From AV40 sp038230255 (GTDB lineage Bacteria; Verrucomicrobiota; Verrucomicrobiia; Chthoniobacterales; UBA10450), in assembly GCA_038230255.1 (NCBI GenBank), contig JBBRNP010000002.1, positions 434,001 to 498,000 of the forward strand: 64,000 bases of DNA, read 5' to 3'. Positions 15,700-24,776 of the stretch are shown here, in pieces (position 1 is the stretch's first letter; the number at the start of each line of letters is the position of its first letter). The translations under genes and the position numbers were made by a program. Below the pieces are notes generated by a model, which was given only the letters and a program-made list of their open reading frames with translations, did no database searches and had not been told where the DNA came from.

Positions 15700-17031
15700 T
15701 TAGTCCGTGGCCGGCTCGGGTGCGTCGAGATTTCCGGCCGGCAAATGCGCGGCTTTCCAGTCCATTGCCATTTGAATTCGGGCACGGCCGCTGGGATGAT
15801 CGAAGAAAATAAATTCTTCGACCGGGCCCGGATTCATTTTCCGGTAAGTGCCGAGCTTGAGCGATGCCTGAGCAACGCCGTCGGCTTCGCGCGACGTGTT
15901 GAGCCCGAAAATGTCGGCTTCGCGTTCGATATTGCGCGAAATCGTGTTGATGAGCGGCGTCAGGGCGAACGTGAACGTGGAGAAAATAATGACGAGTAAT
16001 GGAAACCCGGCTGGATCGGCGATGCCGCGCACGCGCCAGCGTTTGCCCCATCTTCCCACCGAAGAATCAAAAGCGAGCCGCACCAGCAGAAATCCGACGA
16101 GCGCATAGATCACGAATCCGCTGAGCAACTTCATGGTATGGTCGAGAACGTAATGGCCCATCTCGTGGCCCATCACGAAACGAATTTCCGGCAGGGTGGA
16201 TTGCTTGAGAAGATTGTCGTTGAGCGAGATACGGGTGGTGCCGAGAAGACCGGACACGTTTGCGCTGGGCTTCTTCGTCTGGCGCGACGCATCGAACTGG
16301 TAAACATCCGTGACCGGGATTTGGTTCGCCCGCGCCAGCGCGAGAATCGGATCGCGGATCTTGGCGTCCGCTAGTGGCTCAAACTTGTTGAAGAATGGGA
16401 AGATAAAAATCGGCGCAACCATGGCGCCGATGATGAAAAACAGAATGGCGACGCCGGTTCCGAATGCCCACCATAGACGCGGCGAACGCCGGAAAACAAA
16501 GTAGAGCGCGCTGAGCAAAATCGCGTTCGCGATGAGGGCCACGATGAGCCCTTTTACTTCGTCGCCCATCCAGGACCCGAAGCCTTGGGTGGAGAGTCCG
16601 TAAGCGTGTTCGCGAAAAAAACTCTGATAAAGCTCCAATGGAAACACGAAAAGCGTGGTGATGAGCGTGAACGGAATCGCGTAGAGAATGACTTGCAGCG
16701 TTTTGACACCTGTGATGCCCTCGGCAAAATCGCGCAGCGTCGCGGAGGTGCCGGAGGCGAGAAAGAAAATCGCGATCGCAAGGCCGAGCAGAAAATTCCA
16801 GAGAAGCAGCCAGTAGCCGCCTTCGAAATAAGCATCCGATTTTGCCCGCTGCTCGGGCGGAACGGTGTCGAGCCACGCTCGGGTGGCGGCGGCGGGATCG
16901 AACGAACTTGGATTCGCAGCGGAAATTCTAGCGGCCGGCGGGGGTGTCGGCGCTTGCTGCGCGCGAGTCTCACTCAACGACCCGATTGTTAGGCAGACCC
17001 CAAGCAATGACAAAATCAAACGATTGATCAT
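15700..17031 (-). CDS. M48 (Ste24-like) membrane metalloprotease
   Basis: A protein of 443 residues from ATG 17031. A longer in-frame start at 17316 would overlap the divergent esterase gene and lacks protein-like character. N-terminal signal/anchor and multiple membrane helices (about 70-90, 120-150, 170-215) precede the zinc site VMGHEMGHYVLDH (HExxH) and the third ligand in NIEREADIFGLN. Similar enzymes (M48A, HtpX/CAAX protease type) degrade or process membrane proteins. The C-terminal FFDHPSGRARIQMAM is typical of the family. It directly abuts the integron-like array. Confidence 0.9.
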   Translation of the reverse strand: MINRLILSLLGVCLTIGSLSETRAQQAPTPPPAARISAANPSSFDPAAATRAWLDTVPPEQRAKSDAYFEGGYWLLLWNFLLGLAIAIFFLASGTSATLRDFAEGITGVKTLQVILYAIPFTLITTLFVFPLELYQSFFREHAYGLSTQGFGSWMGDEVKGLIVALIANAILLSALYFVFRRSPRLWWAFGTGVAILFFIIGAMVAPIFIFPFFNKFEPLADAKIRDPILALARANQIPVTDVYQFDASRQTKKPSANVSGLLGTTRISLNDNLLKQSTLPEIRFVMGHEMGHYVLDHTMKLLSGFVIYALVGFLLVRLAFDSSVGRWGKRWRVRGIADPAGFPLLVIIFSTFTFALTPLINTISRNIEREADIFGLNTSREADGVAQASLKLGTYRKMNPGPVEEFIFFDHPSGRARIQMAMDWKAAHLPAGNLDAPEPATD

Positions 17032-17170
17032 GGACGAGGGACATAGCGAGTCCTCGAACAAAAGAAAAGCCTTCGCTACGGCCAGATCGGATGGAAAATC
17101 CGAATCGCTCGTTGGATCGACAAAAGTGTGTAACGTCCGGGCCAGCGGGCCGGTCTCTATTTTCAAAGTT

Positions 17171-17959
17171 ATGAAGTCTTTCGTCTCGTTCGTTCTGGCA
17201 ATTGTCTCCGCATCGTCGATCGCGCTCGCCGCCGAACCGGCGCCAATGAAGTGGATGGTCGATGGGGTGGAGCGCGAGGCGCTCGTTGTTCTTCCATCGA
17301 CATCGTCCAAAGCCAAGCCGCCGGTGATTTTTGCGTTTCACGGTCACGGCGGAAACTCGCATTTCGCCGCGCGGGGCATGGCATTCCAAAATTTCTGGCC
17401 GGAAGCCATCGTGGTTTATCCGCAAGGTTTACCCACGCCGGGCATTATCATGGACCAAAAAGGCGAAAAGCCGGGCTGGCAACGTGAACTTGGCCAGCAA
17501 AACAATCGCGATTTGAAATTTGTCGACGCGATGTTGGCGACGTTGCGGCAGAAATATTCGATTGATGAGACGCGCGTTTACGCCACCGGCTTTTCCAACG
17601 GCGGACTCTTCACCTATCTGCTTTTGTCGCAGCGGCCAAATCTCTTTGCCGCGTTCGCGCCCGGTGGCGCCGCGCTGATGCGTTCGGTGCCGCTCACAGA
17701 ACCGCGTCCGGTTTTTCATTACGGTGGAGAAAAAGATCAGCTGGCGCGTTTTTCCCGGCAGCAGGAGACAATCGAGCAGCTTCGGAAATTCAACGGTTGC
17801 GCGGCACAAGGCGAACCGTGCGGATCGAACTGCACGATTTATCCTTCGGCAAAAGGCGCGCCGGTGGCGACCTTCATTCATCCGTTCGGGCATATTTATC
17901 CGCCGCAAGTCACGCCGTTAATCGTCAAATTTTTCCAGGATCATCCCCGCACCCGGTAG
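17171..17959 (+). CDS. Secreted esterase of the PHB depolymerase/LpqC family
   Basis: A protein of 262 residues from ATG 17171, with a signal peptide ending IALAAEP. The oxyanion motif FAFHGHGGN, nucleophile GFSNGGLFTYLL, an Asp in GGEKDQLARF and the closing HPFGHIYP give a full Ser-Asp-His triad. Two Cys pairs (CAAQGEPCGSNC) could form disulfides. Related enzymes cut feruloyl or polyhydroxyalkanoate esters. The exact substrate is open. Divergent from the M48 gene. Confidence 0.8.
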   Translation: MKSFVSFVLAIVSASSIALAAEPAPMKWMVDGVEREALVVLPSTSSKAKPPVIFAFHGHGGNSHFAARGMAFQNFWPEAIVVYPQGLPTPGIIMDQKGEKPGWQRELGQQNNRDLKFVDAMLATLRQKYSIDETRVYATGFSNGGLFTYLLLSQRPNLFAAFAPGGAALMRSVPLTEPRPVFHYGGEKDQLARFSRQQETIEQLRKFNGCAAQGEPCGSNCTIYPSAKGAPVATFIHPFGHIYPPQVTPLIVKFFQDHPRTR

Positions 17960-18006
17960 TCGGATTAGGCTGGACTAACAATTCCGCCGATGAAAAATGG
18001 CGGTCG

Positions 18007-18363
18007 ATGAAAGGGCTTGCGTTTTGCGCCGCGATGTTGTTTTTGATCGGCGATCTGCCCGGCCAGGGGCAACAACCTTCGCCGGCAGATCCGGCTCTCT
18101 ATGGCCCGTACCCCACCAACTACAAGGAAATCATAATGAAATGGTTCGAAGACCAGCTCATCGATGCCGAAAGCGCGCGCCTTGAATGGGGTGCCGATCC
18201 AAAGCCGGCCGACCTCGGCAAAAACGGGCAGCATATTTACGGCTACCTCGTGCAATTTAAAGTGAACTCGCGGAATCGATTTGGCGCGTACACCGGAATG
18301 CAACAGCATGGCGCGCTGATTCGAAACGGCGAAGTAGTTAAAGGTCTAGGACTAGGTTACTGA
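18007..18363 (+). CDS. Secreted stand-alone copy of the S1/P1-nuclease C-terminal module
   Basis: A protein of 118 residues from ATG 18007, with a signal peptide (1-20). The mature part runs YPTNYKEIIMKWFEDQLIDA, then DPKPADL, GYLVQFKVNSRNRFGAY and ALIRNGEVVKGLG. The same order and key residues (NYKEI, W, DPKP, GYLV.F, R.G, LIR.G.VV) form the C-terminal domain of the S1/P1 nuclease at 1596-3065. No known function. It overlaps the next ATG in TGATG, so the two are coupled. An earlier in-frame start at 17797 is inside the esterase and rejected. Confidence 0.65.
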   Translation: MKGLAFCAAMLFLIGDLPGQGQQPSPADPALYGPYPTNYKEIIMKWFEDQLIDAESARLEWGADPKPADLGKNGQHIYGYLVQFKVNSRNRFGAYTGMQQHGALIRNGEVVKGLGLGY

Positions 18364-18830
18364 TGAAAACAAATAAACTCAGCTCGCAAAACAAATTGTC
18401 AGGCCAGGGCCTGGTCGTCGTCTTCATTCTGTTGGCGGTGATCGGCGCCGGGTTGTGGTATCTCTATTCCAACAAAACGACCACCGATCGCGAAGCGCGC
18501 GTCTTCGCGCGGGAAGCAGTCAAACGACTTGTCGTCGACCATGACCTCAAGTACCTGAGCGAGCATCTCGGACCGCAGGCGAAAATGGACAACCCGCCGT
18601 CGCAGCAGCAATACATGATTCAGCGGTTTACCCAGTTCGGCGTTCCGGAGCAACCGATCAAGATCGACGAGAGCGTCACCTGGGAATCGTACTTCTTCGA
18701 GCCGCGAGGTTATTTCACTGCGCATCTGAATTATCCTGGGCAAGGGGCTACCCTGCAGATCGCCACATCCCATCCGGTGAGCCGGTGGCAGCTCGATAAC
18801 ATCACATTCGCGACCCAACAGCCGCGCTGA
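18363..18830 (+). CDS. Membrane-anchored hypothetical protein
   Basis: A protein of 155 residues. One N-terminal transmembrane helix (about 16-36, GLVVVFILLAVIGAGLWYLY) with a soluble domain to follow, including VKRLVVDHDLKYLSEHLG and the closing PVSRWQLDNITF. I do not recognise the family. The NTF2-like/DUF4864-type fold is a possibility only. It starts in TGATG overlap with the preceding gene and is followed by a hairpin at 18865-18882 and the repeat at 18890-18948. Confidence 0.65.
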   Translation: MKTNKLSSQNKLSGQGLVVVFILLAVIGAGLWYLYSNKTTTDREARVFAREAVKRLVVDHDLKYLSEHLGPQAKMDNPPSQQQYMIQRFTQFGVPEQPIKIDESVTWESYFFEPRGYFTAHLNYPGQGATLQIATSHPVSRWQLDNITFATQQPR

Positions 18831-18889
18831 GTCGCGCCGTGCAGGCGGTTGTTCATCGCGGGGAATCCGCCCTCTGGCGGATCGATCTT

Positions 18890-18948
18890 GTTGTAGCTGC
18901 CGATGTCCTCATCGGCAGACTGCCGCCAGAGACGGCGGCAGCTACAAC
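18890..18948. repeat. Double-hairpin repeat, GTTGTAGCTGCC family
   Basis: A 59-bp element begins GTTGTAGCTGCCGATG and ends CGGCAGCTACAAC, with inner hairpins GCCGATG/CATCGGC and GCCGCC/GGCGGC. On the minus strand its CTACAAC end supplies the last Leu codon and stop of the NUDIX gene. It separates two convergent genes and may terminate both. Confidence 0.85.
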
Positions 18949-19559
18949 GCCAAGAGTCGTTCCAGCGAATCGAGGCAAATCTGCGACCACGTTTCCAATG
19001 AGTCGCGGCGCGCCATCAACTCAGCTTTGTCGAGAAACGCGACGTTCGTGATCATCGCTTCGCGTTTATCCACTTTCGGCTCCACCAATTTGAAAACGTG
19101 GACCACGCCAAGATGAACCTGGCCGACTTCCGTACTGTCATCGTTTAAAAGCGCGACAATTCGATCGTCGAACGTTGTGTTAATTGCGATTTCCTCGCCG
19201 ACTTCGCGCTCGACTCCGGCGCGGTAAGCGGCTTCGTCCAAGGCAAAAAGCGTTTCGTCGCTTTCATTCATGTGACCGCCGATTCCGATGGAGCCTTTGG
19301 CGACGAGTCGCTGCTCGCCCGCTTTCTTGCCGCGAACGTAATGAAGCACTTTGTCGCCATGCGTGAGCAGCGCGTATGGAATGATCTGCTTATGCGTCGG
19401 ATCTTTCTCAGCCTGTGCGCGGGGCAGGAAGAAATTGTTCCCGCGCGATAAAATTGCGTCCAGATATTTGCGCGGCTCGAAGTTCAGCCCATGAAAACTT
19501 CCGAGCTGATCGAACAGCGACCGTTTGATCACGAGAATGTTTTCGTCCGGAACGTTCAT
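18942..19559 (-). CDS. NUDIX hydrolase
   Basis: A protein of 205 residues from ATG 19559, which overlaps the upstream stop (TGATG), so translation is probably coupled to the PagL-like gene. The NUDIX box is AYRAGVEREVGEEIAINTTF within GIGGHMNE ... context: G-x5-E-x7-REVGEE is clear. The N terminus (MNVPDENILVIKRSLFDQLG) is typical of a phosphoesterase subgroup with RGKKAGEQRLVAKGSIGIGG. It hydrolyses a nucleoside diphosphate linked to some moiety, substrate unknown. The stop lies in a palindromic repeat. Confidence 0.85.
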   Translation of the reverse strand: MNVPDENILVIKRSLFDQLGSFHGLNFEPRKYLDAILSRGNNFFLPRAQAEKDPTHKQIIPYALLTHGDKVLHYVRGKKAGEQRLVAKGSIGIGGHMNESDETLFALDEAAYRAGVEREVGEEIAINTTFDDRIVALLNDDSTEVGQVHLGVVHVFKLVEPKVDKREAMITNVAFLDKAELMARRDSLETWSQICLDSLERLLAL

Positions 19560-20164
19560 CAGAACGAGTAACTGATTCCGATTTGCGGCCCGATCAGGTT
19601 CAAACTCGGATTTGGATCGGTTTGTCCGCCATTCGACAAATGTTCGTAAAGCACGCCGACGTCCACCTTCCAACGCTTGTCGATTTCATACGACACGCCG
19701 ATGGCGGTCAAAATGTTGAAAGTAAAATCCTGTCCCTGCGACCCGCGCATGTCCGGGTGACTGTCGATCCAACCCAGACCGAGCCCGCCCGAAAAGTAGG
19801 GGATCAGCCGCCAGTTTGGTTGCACGAAATTGTAACGGCCGCCAAAATTAATGCCGAAATAATGATTTTCGACGCCGCGAAAGATCGGTTCGGCCATCAG
19901 TGTGAGACAAAATTGATGGTAGCCGCGCGCCCAGCTGTCGCTGTCGTTCACGCCCCAGCGAACGCGTCCGGTAATAAATTCCGGGCCGATCTCGTAACTA
20001 TTCGGGTTGCTGAAAACGCCGAGCAGGTAACCGGATTGAAGGGCGACTTCGAACCGTGGCGGGTCCAGCGGTTCGCCGTCCGGCACCCGGGACACCGTGT
20101 CGCCGGCAAAAAGCGATTCGACTAAAAGCGCCGTGCCCAAAATTCCCGCGCCGAAAAACTTCAT
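19559..20164 (-). CDS. PagL-like lipid A 3-O-deacylase / acyloxyacyl hydrolase
   Basis: A protein of 201 residues with a signal peptide (1-20). Alternating hydrophobic strands and a C-terminal aromatic residue (IGISYSF) mark an outer-membrane beta-barrel. The motif LYEHLSNGGQ ... NPSLNLIGPQIG matches the PagL active site His-Ser with the usual following Asn-Gly. PagL removes the 3-linked acyl chain of lipid A, modulating LPS. Length (about 180 mature) is normal. Coupled to the NUDIX gene downstream. Confidence 0.8.
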   Translation of the reverse strand: MKFFGAGILGTALLVESLFAGDTVSRVPDGEPLDPPRFEVALQSGYLLGVFSNPNSYEIGPEFITGRVRWGVNDSDSWARGYHQFCLTLMAEPIFRGVENHYFGINFGGRYNFVQPNWRLIPYFSGGLGLGWIDSHPDMRGSQGQDFTFNILTAIGVSYEIDKRWKVDVGVLYEHLSNGGQTDPNPSLNLIGPQIGISYSF

Positions 20165-20208
20165 CTCGCGCGAACGATAGAGGCCCGCGAGCGATTTTCA
20201 ATCAGGCT

Positions 20209-21657
20209 CTAAGGCTCGGCCGGCAATCGTTTATCAAACATGTCGCGCAACGCTGCCCGCGCGGCGTGGTAGCCGCACATGCCATGAACGCCGCCGCCAG
20301 GCGGAGTCGACGAAGAGCATAAATAAACGCCGCTAAGTAGTGTTCGATAGGGAGTCGGACTGAGAACGGGTCGCGCGATGAGCTGCCACAGATTTGCCGC
20401 ACCGCCGTTAATATCGCCGCCCGCGAGATTCTGATTCGATTTTTCCAGATCGATCGCGCTCATTTTGTGGCGGGCGAGAATGCAATCGCGGAAACCGGGC
20501 GCGAACCGCTCGATCTGCGATTCGATTCGCTCCGACATGTCGATCTTGCAACCGAACGGAACATGGCAATAAGCCCAGAGGGTATGTTGTCCGCCCGGCG
20601 CGCGCGTTTCGTCAAAAAGACTTTGCTGCGCCACCAGCACGAACGGTCGCTCCGGAACTTTGCCGCGCGCTACGTCGCGCTCCGCGTTCGCAATTTCATC
20701 AATCGTTCCGCCAAGATGAACGGTCCCGGCGCGGCGGCACTCTTCCGCTTTCCAAGGAATCGGCGACGACAGTGCGTAGTCGATTTTAAAGATCCCCGGC
20801 GCATGTTTGAAACTTTCCAGCCGACGGCGATAACCATTCGGCAATCGATCGCCGGCGACGCGGGCGAATTGCCAGACCGTTGTATCGAACAAAGTCGCGC
20901 GCGATTTCGGAAGTTGATTCAGATTCTCGATCCGTTGGCCGATCTCGATCTTGCCGCCGAGCGCGAGAAAATGATCCGCGAGCGCGTTGGCGATGGACTG
21001 CGATCCGCCGCGAGGGACCGGCCAGCCGACCGCGTGTCCGGCAGCGCCGAGCACGAGCGCGAATGCGGAAGAAACTGGCGATTCCAATGGAAGAAACGAA
21101 TGCGCCGCGATTCCGGCAATCAACGCGCGTGCCGGTTCGTTTTTGAATAGGAGTCTCGTCAGCAATGTGGCTGGGCAAAGTGCCCGAAGACCAAATCGAC
21201 CGAGCGCGAATGGATGCCGCGGCAGATGCAGCATCGGTTGCAAAAATTCCGGCGCCAGCTTTTCCCAATCAAGCGTCAGCGGTTTCATCAAATTCCCGTA
21301 AGCGCGCGCATCGTTGGCCAACGAGTGCGCGGTAAGATCGACATCGCGCTGCAACGCGACGGCGCTGCCGTCATCTAACGGATGCGCCAGTGGAATCTCG
21401 GGTTGGATCCAATCGAGACCGAATCTTTCTAGCGGCAGCGTTTTGAAAAATGGCGAGCCGGCGGCGAGGGGATGGACCGCCGAACAAACATCGTGAACAA
21501 AACCTGGCAGCGTGAGCTCGGCCGAGCGCGCGCCGCCACCGATCGTCGCGTTCGCTTCCAGAACAAGAACGGAGACGCCGGCACGCGCGAGTGTGATCGC
21601 GGCTGCGAGACCGTTCGGCCCCGAGCCAACCACCACCGCGTCGTAATCATTCGCCAT
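20209..21657 (-). CDS. FAD-dependent phytoene-desaturase-like oxidoreductase
   Basis: A protein of 482 residues. The N-terminal Rossmann motif AVVVGSGPNGLAAAITLARA with LEANATIGGGARS identifies the NAD(P)/FAD oxidoreductase family related to phytoene dehydrogenase (CrtI) and animal PYROXD2. The C terminus LLSGVYLCSSSTPPGGGVHG with GYHAARAAL is also characteristic. The substrate may be a carotenoid or another lipid, and there are no carotenoid genes nearby. Start and upstream stop overlap (TGATG), so it is co-translated with the MFS-spermidine synthase fusion. Confidence 0.85.
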   Translation of the reverse strand: MANDYDAVVVGSGPNGLAAAITLARAGVSVLVLEANATIGGGARSAELTLPGFVHDVCSAVHPLAAGSPFFKTLPLERFGLDWIQPEIPLAHPLDDGSAVALQRDVDLTAHSLANDARAYGNLMKPLTLDWEKLAPEFLQPMLHLPRHPFALGRFGLRALCPATLLTRLLFKNEPARALIAGIAAHSFLPLESPVSSAFALVLGAAGHAVGWPVPRGGSQSIANALADHFLALGGKIEIGQRIENLNQLPKSRATLFDTTVWQFARVAGDRLPNGYRRRLESFKHAPGIFKIDYALSSPIPWKAEECRRAGTVHLGGTIDEIANAERDVARGKVPERPFVLVAQQSLFDETRAPGGQHTLWAYCHVPFGCKIDMSERIESQIERFAPGFRDCILARHKMSAIDLEKSNQNLAGGDINGGAANLWQLIARPVLSPTPYRTLLSGVYLCSSSTPPGGGVHGMCGYHAARAALRDMFDKRLPAEP

Positions 21658-24512
21658 CAGTCCGACTTCGGCGGTCGAAAGCCGTACTCAGCTTGTAGTT
21701 TTCCCCACAGCCATTTCACAAACGGACGCTCCCGATCGGTCGTTCCGATCGCAACGGCCTCCGCTTTGGCAACTTCACCATTCAAACAATACAAATAGGT
21801 GAGCAGGAAAATATCGCGATTCGTGGTAGCTCGCGTTCGCTTGTCTTCCAACAGCCGGATGGCGTCGTCATAATCGCGTTGGGCAAGCGCTTCGGCGATC
21901 AAGTCCGGCAACAATTCGATTGGCGGCGGCTGCAAATTATCCACGGCCTTGTGAGCGAGAGCGACTCGAAATGAATTCGTGTCTAAAGTTTCCAGCACCG
22001 GCTCACGCAAACGCGAACCGCGCAGATGGATGTCCAATTCCGCGAGCCAGTTCGTTTCGCTGATTCCAGCGAGGTAACGCATTTCCCGGATGGCGAAGAA
22101 CGCCTCCAGCTGCGCAGTCATCCCCTCCGGCCAAATCTCATTGATCAACCGCGAGGAGCGAAAGCGCTGCGCGGCCGCAATCGGTTTCATGTAACCGGCC
22201 GTGAATTCGTGGATCGCCTTGTCCTCCGCCGTGGCATCGCCCAGCCGTTTCGGATAAAAATCGGTGAGCGGCTTGGTTCCGCTCGTGATGCGATCGATTT
22301 CATCGCCGTCCATCACGAACAACGCCGCTAGCTGCTCCGGAACTTCAACTCCAATCCGGGCCAGATCATCACGCGTGCTTCCGAACCGCCAAAATTTTCG
22401 GACCAGCTCAATGTCGGTCTTTTGCGGCGCGCCTTTGATTCCCATCATGATCCATTCCTCGTCAGAGCTGGACCAGATCGCGCAATTGGGAAACGCGTTG
22501 TGAAATGCCCGCAAGATCGCTTTCGCTTCATTGACATTGAGCTGGTAAACCGGCAGCCAGAATGTGGCGATGCCGCCGTCCTTCAATCGATCGCTCATCA
22601 GTGAGAAAAATTGTTCGGTGTAAAGATTTACCGAGCCGAGGACTTTCGGCGGTGGCGGCTCGCCGGTGATGATGTCGTAACGCTGCGGACTGGCTTGCAA
22701 AAAGAATCGGCCGTCCTGCACGATCGCAGTAACGCGAGGATCGCGCAGAGAATTCGAGTAACCGGCTTCGCGATAATCGTCCGCCAGCGCGAATGCTTCT
22801 TTGGAAATATCGACAATGTCGATGTGCTTAAGATCGACATCGTGCGTGAGCGCGTCCGCGGTCACGCCGCAACCGAAGGCGATGAGAAGCGCGTCCTGCG
22901 GCTGCGGATGCAGCGCCGATGGCAAATAAGCGAACAAACGCATGTAACGTTGATTACGCGGATTCGTGGCCGACATCGAAAATCCGTCGGTCATCAAGCG
23001 GTAGTAATACGGCAAACCAAAGAGATCGCGCCGCAGCAGTTGCCAGGTTCCGGTCGTGCCCTCGATTTTCTTAACGAGATGTTGTTGCTCGGATTCGTAC
23101 AAACGCCGGGCATTGGCGAAATGCATTTCGTCGCGATGAAATGGAAACAGCGCGAGAATCGCGATGAAAACGCCAAGAAGCGCGATCCGAGCGAAGCGAA
23201 CTGTAGCCGCCTCGCTCTGCCTGCCACGCCGTAGCTCAGCGGAGGCGGGTCGAGGCGAAACAGTGATGAACAACGCAAGCACTGAGTAACCCACGGCGCA
23301 GGCGATGAGGCTCGATTGAAAACCGAGCTTCGGGAGCAGAACGAATCCGGCGAGCACTGGACCGATCGCCGCCCCGGCGGTGTTGAACAAAGTGGTGATG
23401 CCAAGACTGTTCATCCGGCTCGGCACACTTTCCTGAACCCGCGACGCGATCGCTGGAAACAAGACACCCGAAAGAAATGCGACTGGGAACATCAACGCGA
23501 TCGAGATCAGCGCGATCTGGGGCCACGATTCCAAGTAAAAATTCTTTTCGTTTTCGCCGAGCTTTGGAACCGGAAACGCGATGTAGCAAAGCAGCGTCAG
23601 GATCGCGGCGGTGACGAGCAGAATCGGAAGCGCCGATTGGCGCATTCTTTTCAAAAGAGCGCCGGACGCGAGACCGCCCAGACCGATTCCGGCCAGAACG
23701 ATCGCAAGCATGAGACTGAACGCGGTGGCAGAGGACGCGACGTACAATCGAAGAAATCGAAACCAAACGACTTCCAGTGTCAGCAAAATGCAGCCGGCGC
23801 CGAAACTTACTAAGAGCGGTCGCCAGGGTAGGCGATAATCCAATCGCAACCAGTGCGATTGCACCCGCGGCTTTGTAGGAGACGCTGTTAGCGTCTCGTC
23901 TCCGATCTTCGTCGCGAGGCTCAACGCGATTGCTGCGGCAACGCAATTCAACAAACCAGCGGCCAAGCTCGTGCCCCACAATCCGAAAGCTTTGATCAGG
24001 AAAAGTTCGCCGACCAATGCGCCGACGACGGCACCGATTGTGTTGAAACCGTAGAGCAAACCGAGCGCGCGTCCGAAATCGGCCTGCGCAAGAACGCGAT
24101 CTTCCAGCACAACCGGTAACGTTAGCCCCATTGCAGTCGTCGGTACTAAGAGGATCACAAATGAGAACAGAACGCGGAGCGCGAGAAGAATTGTTTGATG
24201 AGTCCAAAGCGCTTGAAACAGCGGCCGCAACAATTCGCCGAGGACCGGCAACGCGAAGACGATCGTGCAACCGAACACCGCGACCGCGATTTCGAGCGCG
24301 GCGTAGAATTTCAACGGACGAGTTCGCAATTTCGCGGACGCGGCGATCGCGGTCCCGAGCGCGAGCCCGGCCATGAAGCTGGAAAGAATCAGCGCCGCCG
24401 CCCAGATCGAATTGCCAAACGCGAGCCCGCTCAACCGCAACCAGAGCGTTTCAAAAATCAGCGCACTGATTCCAGAGAGAAAAAGAACCGCTGAAAGAAT
24501 CGCCAGTCGCAT
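21657..24512 (-). CDS. MFS-like membrane protein fused to spermidine synthase-like domain
   Basis: A protein of 951 residues. Residues 1 to about 460 hold a dozen transmembrane helices (LAILSAVLFLSGISALIFET, ILLVPTTAMGLTLPVVLEDR and others). Residues about 500-740 form a spermidine synthase-type methyltransferase-like fold: DALLIAFGCGVTADALTHDV, HIDIVDISKEAFALA, DPRVTAIVQDGRFFL and YDIITGEPPPP. A C-terminal helical region follows. Fused MFS/spermidine synthases occur widely, and their substrates are unknown. Two stretches (about 204-222 and 407-425) look like in-frame palindromic-repeat insertions: DNA at 23868-23908 and 23199-23256. Confidence 0.85.
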   Translation of the reverse strand: MRLAILSAVLFLSGISALIFETLWLRLSGLAFGNSIWAAALILSSFMAGLALGTAIAASAKLRTRPLKFYAALEIAVAVFGCTIVFALPVLGELLRPLFQALWTHQTILLALRVLFSFVILLVPTTAMGLTLPVVLEDRVLAQADFGRALGLLYGFNTIGAVVGALVGELFLIKAFGLWGTSLAAGLLNCVAAAIALSLATKIGDETLTASPTKPRVQSHWLRLDYRLPWRPLLVSFGAGCILLTLEVVWFRFLRLYVASSATAFSLMLAIVLAGIGLGGLASGALLKRMRQSALPILLVTAAILTLLCYIAFPVPKLGENEKNFYLESWPQIALISIALMFPVAFLSGVLFPAIASRVQESVPSRMNSLGITTLFNTAGAAIGPVLAGFVLLPKLGFQSSLIACAVGYSVLALFITVSPRPASAELRRGRQSEAATVRFARIALLGVFIAILALFPFHRDEMHFANARRLYESEQQHLVKKIEGTTGTWQLLRRDLFGLPYYYRLMTDGFSMSATNPRNQRYMRLFAYLPSALHPQPQDALLIAFGCGVTADALTHDVDLKHIDIVDISKEAFALADDYREAGYSNSLRDPRVTAIVQDGRFFLQASPQRYDIITGEPPPPKVLGSVNLYTEQFFSLMSDRLKDGGIATFWLPVYQLNVNEAKAILRAFHNAFPNCAIWSSSDEEWIMMGIKGAPQKTDIELVRKFWRFGSTRDDLARIGVEVPEQLAALFVMDGDEIDRITSGTKPLTDFYPKRLGDATAEDKAIHEFTAGYMKPIAAAQRFRSSRLINEIWPEGMTAQLEAFFAIREMRYLAGISETNWLAELDIHLRGSRLREPVLETLDTNSFRVALAHKAVDNLQPPPIELLPDLIAEALAQRDYDDAIRLLEDKRTRATTNRDIFLLTYLYCLNGEVAKAEAVAIGTTDRERPFVKWLWGKLQAEYGFRPPKSD

Positions 24513-24518
24513 CGCTGA

Positions 24519-24776
24519 TTAGAGTTTGTTGTAATCCTCATGCGTGCCGATCCAAGTCCAAAGGAACCCGTCTTTTACGAAGTGACCGATTGCGCGATAA
24601 TGGTTACCGACGCGCACCGACCAATTCTCAGTGCTCATTTTCTTAAACCGAAGGGAACGATGAGCAGGGTCCTCCTTCCAAAGCAGGAAATTTTTGTACG
24701 CCAGATCTTGAATGTGATGCGGAAGAGCTTCCAGGCACTGACGAAATTCGCGGCTGCGAAACGACCTTACGGCCAT
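24519..24776 (-). CDS. RelE/ParE-superfamily toxin
   Basis: A protein of 85 residues. The order SREFRQCLEALPHHIQDLAY, then SLRFKKMSTENWSVRVGNHYRAI and the closing WTWIGTHEDYNKL matches RelE/ParE-type toxins: basic and small, with an Arg/His-rich strand (VRVGNHYRAIG). It would cut mRNA at the ribosome or poison gyrase. The 10-nt overlap with the upstream antitoxin-like gene supports a type II toxin-antitoxin operon. Which activity applies cannot be read from sequence. Confidence 0.75.
   Translation of the reverse strand: MAVRSFRSREFRQCLEALPHHIQDLAYKNFLLWKEDPAHRSLRFKKMSTENWSVRVGNHYRAIGHFVKDGFLWTWIGTHEDYNKL

Noticed and set aside
16865..17170. Upstream extension of the esterase gene
   Set aside because: It overlaps the divergent M48 gene, and a clear signal peptide starts at 17171.
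17032..17316. Upstream extension of the M48 protease
   Set aside because: It lies over the divergent esterase gene and lacks protein-like composition.
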